64,000 nucleotides of DNA from Chaenocephalus aceratus (taxonomy: Eukaryota; Chordata; Actinopteri; Perciformes; Channichthyidae): positions 511,879-575,878 of the forward strand of contig CM043790.1 of assembly GCA_023974075.1 (NCBI GenBank), in the 5' to 3' direction. Under the pieces are notes generated by a model. It had not been told where the DNA came from and made no database searches. It saw only the letters and a program-made list of their open reading frames with translations. The position numbers and the translations under genes are program-made. Positions within the stretch are counted from its first letter, which is position 1. Every line of letters starts with the position of its first letter. Of this stretch, positions 58,149 through 64,000 are shown in pieces.

Positions 58149-60187
58149 CCATCCATCCATCTTCTCCCGCTTATCCGTGGTCGGGTCGCGGGGGGTAGCA
58201 GTTCCAGCAGAGAGCCCCAAACTTTCTTTTCCCTGGCGACATCAACCAGCTCTGACTGGGGGATCCCAAGGCGCTCCCAGGCCAGCGAAGAGATATAATC
58301 CCTCCACCTGGTCCTAGGTCTACCCCTTGGTCTCTTCCCAGCTGGACGTGCCTGGAACACCTCCCTAGGGAGGCGCCCAGGTGGCATCCTAACTAGGTGC
58401 CTAAACCACCTCAACTGGCTCCTTTCGACGCGAAGGACGAGCGGCTCAACTCCGAGTCCCTCCCTGATGACCGAACTTCTCCCCTTATCCTAAGGGAGAC
58501 ACCAGCCACCCGGCGGAGGAAACCCATCTCGGCCGCTTGTATCCGCGATCTCGTTCTTTCGGTCATGACCCATCCTTCATGACCATAGGTGAGGGTAGGA
58601 ACGAAAATGGCCCGGTAGACAGAGAGCTTTGCCTTCTGGCTCAGCTCCCTTTTCGTCACAGCGGTGCGGTAAAGCGACTGCAGTACCGCTCCCGCTGCTC
58701 CGATTCTCCGGCCCATCTCACGCTCCATTGTTCCCTCACTCGAGAACAAGACCCCGAGATACTTGAACTCCTTCACTTGGGGTAAGGACTCATTCCCTAC
58801 TTGGAGTGGACAGTCCATCGGTTTCCTGCTGAGAACCATGGCCTCAGATTTGGAGGTGCTGATCCTCATCCCAGCCGCTTCACACTCGGTTGCGAACCGA
58901 TCCAGTGAGTGCTGAAGGTCGCAGACCGATGAAGCCATTAGAACCACATCATCTGCAAAAAGCAGTGGTGCAATCCTTAGTCCACCGAACCGCAGACCCC
59001 CTCCCCCACGACTACGCCTCGAAATCCGATCCATGTATATTACAAACAGGATTGGTGACAAAGCGCAGCGCTGGCGGAGGCCAACCCTCACCGGAAATGG
59101 GTCCGACTTACTGCCGAGGACCCGGACACAGCTCTCGCTTTGGGAGCACAGAGATTGGATGGCCCTGAGTAGAGACCCCCTCACCCCATACTCCCGCAGC
59201 ACCTCCCACAGTAACTCCCTGGGAACTCGGTCATACGCCTTCTCCAAGTCTACAAAACACATGTAGACAGGATAAGCGTACTCCCATGCCCCCTCCAGGA
59301 TCCTTGCGAGAGTAAAAAGCTGATCCATCGTTCCACGACCAGGACGGAATCCGCATTGTTCCTCCTCAATCTGAGGTTCGACAATCGGCCTGACCCTCCT
59401 TTCGAGTACCTTGGAGTAAACTTCCCCGGGGAGGCTGAGTAGTTGTGATGCCTCTGTAATCTGGCACACACCCTCTGATCCCCCTTTTTAAAAAGGGGAA
59501 CCACCACCCCGGTCTGCCACTCCTTCGGTACTGTTTCCGACTTCCACGCAACGTTGATGAGACGTGTAAACCATGGCAGTCCCTCAACACCCAGAGCCTT
59601 CAGCATTTCCAGGCGGATCTCATCCACCCCCGGAGCTTTGCCACTGTGGAGTTGTTTGACGACCTCAGTGACCTCCCCCCGGGAGATTGGTGTTGATCCC
59701 CCGTCATACTCCAGCTCTGCCTCTAACATAGAGGGCGGAGTTGTCGGGTTCAGGAGTTCCTCAAAGTGTTCCTTCCAACGCCCTAACACTCCATCAGTTG
59801 AGGTCAACAACGTCCCATCCTTACTGTACATAGCTTGGATGGTTCCCTGCTTCCCCCTCCTGAGGTGTCGGACAGTTTTCCAGAACAACTTTGGTGCCGC
59901 CCGAAAGTCCTTCTCCATGTCTTCTCCGAACTTCTCCCACACCCGCTGCTTTGCCTCGGCCACGGATGAGGCTGCTGCCCTTCGGGCCTGTCAGTACCTT
60001 GCCTCTGCCTCGGGAGTCCCCGGGATAACAAATCCCTGAAGGCCTCCTTCTTCAGTCGGACGGCTTCCCTGACCACCGGTGTCCACCAGGAGGTTCGAGG
60101 GTTACCGCCCCTTGAGGCACCTAGGACCTTGAGACCACAGCTCCCTGCCGCGGCTTCGGCAATAGAGGCATAATCTCTACTATACAT
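58149..60187 (-). mobile_element. Rex3-type (RTE clade) LINE, decayed
   Basis: The minus-strand reading gives, N- to C-terminal in three overlapping frames: an endonuclease-RT linker (VWEKFGEDMEKDFRAAPKLF, about 59935), SGKAPGVDEIRLEMLKALG, then RT with CGFRPGRGTMDQ, FVDLEKAYDRVPRE and the active site LLFADDVVLMASS (about 58955). The C-terminal region TRSRIQAAEMGFLRRVAGV and MPPGRLPREVFQ follows, with KRPRGRPRTRWRDY. The 3' end is a short (CCAT)n at 58149-58160 on the plus strand. The tract at 59500-59519 matches, from memory, the conserved site used for Rex3 PCR. At least three frameshifts make it inactive. The 5' end stops near 60187. Confidence 0.85.
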
Positions 60188-60775
60188 TATAGCAGAGAGG
60201 AACTTCTACACATCAAAAACTGTGTGGAAAGCAGTCTATCATCGAGACCGTCAAACAATGGGGAATCGCCATGGATACCTGTTGCTGTTTTACCTGAGAG
60301 ACGCAGGAGGAAGACAAAGCGGGGGTCCCGGGCCGGAGTGCTACTGAGACTGAGGAAACGTGAGAAACCGGCCTACCCTACCGAGTATTCTTCTGGCAAA
60401 TGTCCAGTCACTGGATAACAAGCTGGATGAACTCAGGATGGCTTTTCAACAGGACATTAAGAACAAAAATCACCAGCCTCAACGACCCGCCCAGTAGCAC
60501 TCACCTCCATCATCATGAGTGGTTAGTCAACACCATCGTGAAGTTTGCTGACGACACAACCGTCATCGGCCTGAATCACCGACGGCGACGAGACGCGTAC
60601 AGAGAGGAGGTCGGAAACCTGACATCTTGGTGCCAGGATAACAACCTCCATCTCAACGCCAGCAAAACCAAGGAGCTGATTGTGGATCACAGGAGCAGCA
60701 GAGAGAGGGACACGCCCCCATCGCCATCAATGGGACTACTGTGGAGAGAGTCAGCAGCTTCAGGTTCCTCGGTGT

Positions 60776-61275
60776 CCACATCACTGAGGACCTGACATAG
60801 ACTCATCACTGAGGACCTGACTCATCACTGAGGACCTGACATGGACTCATCACTGAGGACCTGACATGGACTCATCACTGAGGACCTGACATGGACTCTT
60901 CATCACTGAGGACCTGACATAGACTCATCACTGAGGACCTGACTCATCACTGAGGACCTGACATGGACTCATCACTGAGGACCTGACATGGACCTCATCA
61001 CTGAGGACCTGACATGGACTCTTCATCACTGAGGACCTGACATGGACTCTTCATCACTGAGGACCTGACATGGACTCAATCACTGAGGAACCTGACATGG
61101 ACTCTTCATCACTGAGGACCTGCCATGGACTCTTCATCACTGAGGACCTGACATGGACTCTTCATCACTGAGGATCCTGACATGGACTCTTCATCACTGA
61201 GGACCTGACATGGACTCTTCATCACTGAGGACCTGACATGGACTCTTCATCACTGAGGACCTGACATGGACTCAT
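60776..61275. repeat. Minisatellite 1 in LINE ORF, ~28-bp unit, about 19 copies
   Basis: Unit CATCACTGAGGACCTGACAT followed by GGACTCTT, with shorter variants (18-25 bp). It is derived from the codons for HITEDLTW. Confidence 0.95.
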
Positions 61276-61374
61276 CACACAAACACCATCACCAAAACAG
61301 CTTGACAGCGGCTCTTCTTCCTCCTCGCAGGCTGAGGAGGTTCAACATGGACTCCAGGACACTCTGCAACTTCT

Positions 61375-62735
61375 ACAGGTGCTCTCATATAGAGGATCCT
61401 GACCTTCTACAGGTGCTCATAGAGAGCATCCTGACCTTCTACAGGTGCTCCATAGAGAGGATCCTGACCTTCTACAGGTGCTCCATAGAGAGGATCCTGA
61501 CCTTCAGGTGCTCCATAGAGAGGATCCTGACCTTCTACAGGTGCTCCATAGAGAGGATCCTGACCTCTACAGGTGCTCCATAGAGAGCATCCTGACCTTC
61601 TACAGGTGCTCCATAGAGAGGATCCTGACCTTCTAAGGTGCTCCATAGAGAGGATCCTGACCTTCAGGTGCTCCATAGAGAGGATCTGACCTTCTACAGG
61701 TGCTCCATAGAGAGCATCCTGACCTTCTACAGGTGCTCCATAGAGAGGATCCTGACCTTCTGCAGGTGCTCCATAGAGAGGATCCTGACCTTCTACAGGT
61801 GCTCCATAGAGAGGATCCTGACCTTCAGGTGCTCCATAGAGAGGATCCTGACCTTCTACAGGTGCTCCATAGAGAGCATCCTGACCTTCAGGTGCTCCAT
61901 AGAGAGGATCCTGACCTTCAGGTGCTCCATAGAGAGCATCCTGACCTTCAGGTGCTCCTATAGAGAGGATCCTGACCTTCAGGTGCTCCATAGAGAGCAT
62001 CCTGACCTTCTACAGGTGCTCCATAGAGAGGATCCTGACCTTCAGGTGCTCCATAGAGAGGATCCTGACCTTCAGGTGCTCCATAGAGAGGATCCTGACC
62101 TTCAGGTGCTCATAGAGAGCATCCTGACCTTCAGGTGCTCCAATAGAGAGGATCCTGACCTTCAGGTGCTCCATAGAGAGCATCCTGACCTTCTACAGGT
62201 GCTCATAGAGAGGATCCTGACCTTCTACAGGTGCTCCATAGAGAGGATCCTGACCTTCAGGTGCACCTAGAGAGGATCCTGACCTTCTCAGGTGCTCCAT
62301 AGAGAGGATCCTGACCTTCTCCAGGTGCTCCATAGAGAGGATCCTGACCTTCAGGTGCTCCATAGAGAGCATCCTGACCTTCTACAGGTGCTCCATAGAG
62401 AGGATCCTGACCTTCTACAGGTGCTCCATAGAGAGGATCCTGACCTTCAGGTGCTCCATAGAGAGCATCCTGACCTTCTACAGGTGCACCATAGAGAGGA
62501 TCCTGACCTTCTCCAGGTGCTCCATAGAGAGGACCCTGACCTTCAGGTGCTCCATAGAGAGCATCCTGACCTTCTACAGGTGCTCCATAGAGAGGATCCT
62601 GACCTTCTACAGGTGCTCCATAGAGAGGATCCTGACCTTCTACAGGTGCTCCATAGAGAGCATCCTGACCTTCTACAGGTGCTCCATAGAGAGCATCCTG
62701 ACCTTCTACAGGTGCTCCATAGAGAGCATCCTGAC
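61375..62735. repeat. Minisatellite 2 in LINE ORF, 33/30-bp unit, roughly 43 copies
   Basis: Unit TTCTACAGGTGCTCCATAGA followed by GAG(G/C)ATCCTGACC, 33 bp = 11 codons (FYRCSIE(R/S)ILT). A 30-bp form lacks TAC, keeping the frame. Scattered single-base gaps (for example GGTGCTCATAG) break the frame in places. Confidence 0.95.
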
Positions 62736-63122
62736 TGGCTGCATCACAGCCTGGTACGGCAGCTGCCCTCAATCGTAAGACTCTACAGATGGTGGTGAAA
62801 ACTGCACAGCACATCACCAGGACGGAGCTGCCATCCATGGAGGACCTTTACTCCCAGCGGCACAGGAAGAAAGCCCACAGGATTACCAAAGACCCCCATC
62901 ACCCCAGCAACAAACTGTTCTGTCTGCTGCCATCTGGCAGGCGGTACCGCAGCATCATCCCACAGGCCATAAGACTATTAAACACCCAAACTTTTTTAAA
63001 GAACATCCATAAACATCATCTGTTTGCATCTTGCAAATTATTTATCTAAATATATCATATTCCATTTACTTGTATATAGACTCTTCTTGCACTATTGAAT
63101 CTGTTTTATTTGTTCTATGTCC

Positions 63123-63141
63123 TATATATATATATATATAT
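63123..63141. repeat. (TA)n tract in LINE 3' region
   Basis: About nine TA units between the coding end and the tail motif. Confidence 0.9.
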
Positions 63142-63235
63142 GTAGCACCGTTGGAGGAGCTTTGTGACCTGTGAAGTTTTTCATTACCATATCTACACTG
63201 TAGCTAATGTGCAAATGACAATAACGCCTTGAATT

Positions 63236-64000
63236 GAGACTAATTTCAGTGGGCCCAAAAACGCTATCAAGAACAATGTTAAGACAAAAGTAAAAATAAA
63301 ACGATTAAGCAATTTATAAATAGATGAATAAATGATGTGTACGTCTATTCATTTAGATTATTAGTTGTTCAATACCAAAAGGGTATTTGATTTATTCTGA
63401 GTAGCGTAATTTATTTTGACATAGTGATACGTTTGCTAATTTGTCTGCGCTCCTTTTGTTTATTATATTTCTTTCAGTTGGAGTAAAATACTTTTAATAG
63501 CCTATCAAATAAAGACAAGAAAAAGTATTTGAGCATGCGTCCTCTGTTGCCCTCAAGCCGCTGAGGTTCGGGCAAAGAAGTTGTAATCTGCTCTGACCAC
63601 TGAATAACTCACCTTGTCGTCATTTTTCAACCTCGAGATGCAATGGTTAGCCATAAGGAACTGTTCGTGGAAAGCCACCACTTGGTCACCATCAACAACA
63701 CGTATGTCAACTGGGGAAGGTCAAGGCAATGTAGTCATTGATTCCTCGGCCAATCAGGAGCGCTCCATGCTGAGCCTTGGCAGATCAGAGGCTCTCCAGC
63801 CTCCATTCATTCAGGGCAGGTGGACAAGTTCCCATGCTAGCAATCACATTAGAAAGCTGCTGTATGAGCAACGGTTTAGCACATATTCATTTGATTTATT
63901 GAATGCTTCTTCTATAAGGAATAAAGTTATAAGTCCTATTTACGATCGAATGTTTGTTCACAAGCCTGCTGTTATTAATATGAAAACAACCTGGGGGAGG
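63236..64000. other. Non-coding, nothing recognised
   Basis: No repeat terminus or exon was supported to the end of the window. Confidence 0.4.

Larger units (their letters stand above)
60190..63235 (+). mobile_element. Non-LTR retrotransposon with two internally grown minisatellites
   Basis: RT motifs are readable on the plus strand: VKFADDTTVIGLNHR (about 60538, active site FADD), LTSWCQDNNLHLNASKTKEL, IVDHRSSRE, then the frame reaches VHITEDLTW, where a 28-bp repeat takes over. After it come RLRRFNMDSRTLCNFYRCS and the 33-bp repeat, and then CSIESILTGCITAWYG, TAQHITRTELPSMEDLYSQ, ITKDPHHPSNKLFCLLPSGR, YRSIIPQAIRLLNTQ. The 3' tail has a (TA)n and GTGCAAATGACAATAACGCC. Upstream of 60190 it abuts the Rex3 copy. 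The element lacks its 5' part. The RT C-terminal design is common in fish LINEs; I do not fix the clade. Confidence 0.8.

Noticed and set aside
57655..60039. Forward-strand frames over the hAT end and the Rex3 LINE
   Set aside because: Shadows of the minus-strand Rex3 coding sequence or GC-rich transposon ends; no domains.

Overview
The window looks like a teleost fish genome segment made almost entirely of mobile DNA. The evidence is the mix of families seen in the sequence: a Rex3-type (RTE) LINE, L2-like and L1/Tx1-like LINEs, hAT elements with BED fingers, PIF/Harbinger elements, piggyBac elements, THAP-domain fragments, and long (CTGT)n, (GT)n and (CA)n microsatellites. No intact host gene was found. 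The only possible host coding piece is a weak candidate terminal exon at 668-836. No rRNA, tRNA, CRISPR array or bacterial-style operon was seen.

Layout. 1-9.4 kb: AT-rich sequence with microsatellites, an L2-type tail (1640-1818), a non-autonomous hAT with an 8-bp target duplication (4081-5204) and a Harbinger MITE (7199-7795). 9.5-12.4 kb: a 2.9-kb element with ~510-bp inverted ends and no transposase. 12.6-50.9 kb: a large composite of inverted repeats. Its parts are: (i) a 'K family' with GC-rich ends (AACTGCGGTC...) next to TTAA; (ii) internally deleted piggyBac elements, present three times at the same point in K arms; (iii) an 'R family' of ~330-bp repeats linked to an 81-bp hairpin minisatellite; (iv) 20-bp minisatellites. 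The clearest unit is 24675-40229, an element with ~5-6 kb inverted arms and a ~4-kb loop holding a THAP-domain exon. A wider pair of arms (20952-21840 and 44210-45106) encloses it.

51.4-64 kb: a decayed HARBI1-like nuclease start, a truncated L1/Tx1 LINE (51720-54167), a nest of hAT elements (54485-57753), a Rex3 LINE (58149-60187), and a LINE (about 60190-63235) whose reverse-transcriptase reading frame has grown two separate coding minisatellites.

How the parts relate. Target duplications and empty-site comparisons between repeat copies give a relative order. The piggyBac element entered the K arm before the arms were copied or inverted, because it sits at the same TTAA in every copy. The L2 and Harbinger insertions came later, because each is in only one copy. 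All coding remnants are truncated or frameshifted except short domains: the piggyBac cysteine-rich end in the reverse copy, a THAP N-terminus and BED fingers. Family names rest on motifs, target duplications and termini read by eye; no database search was run.
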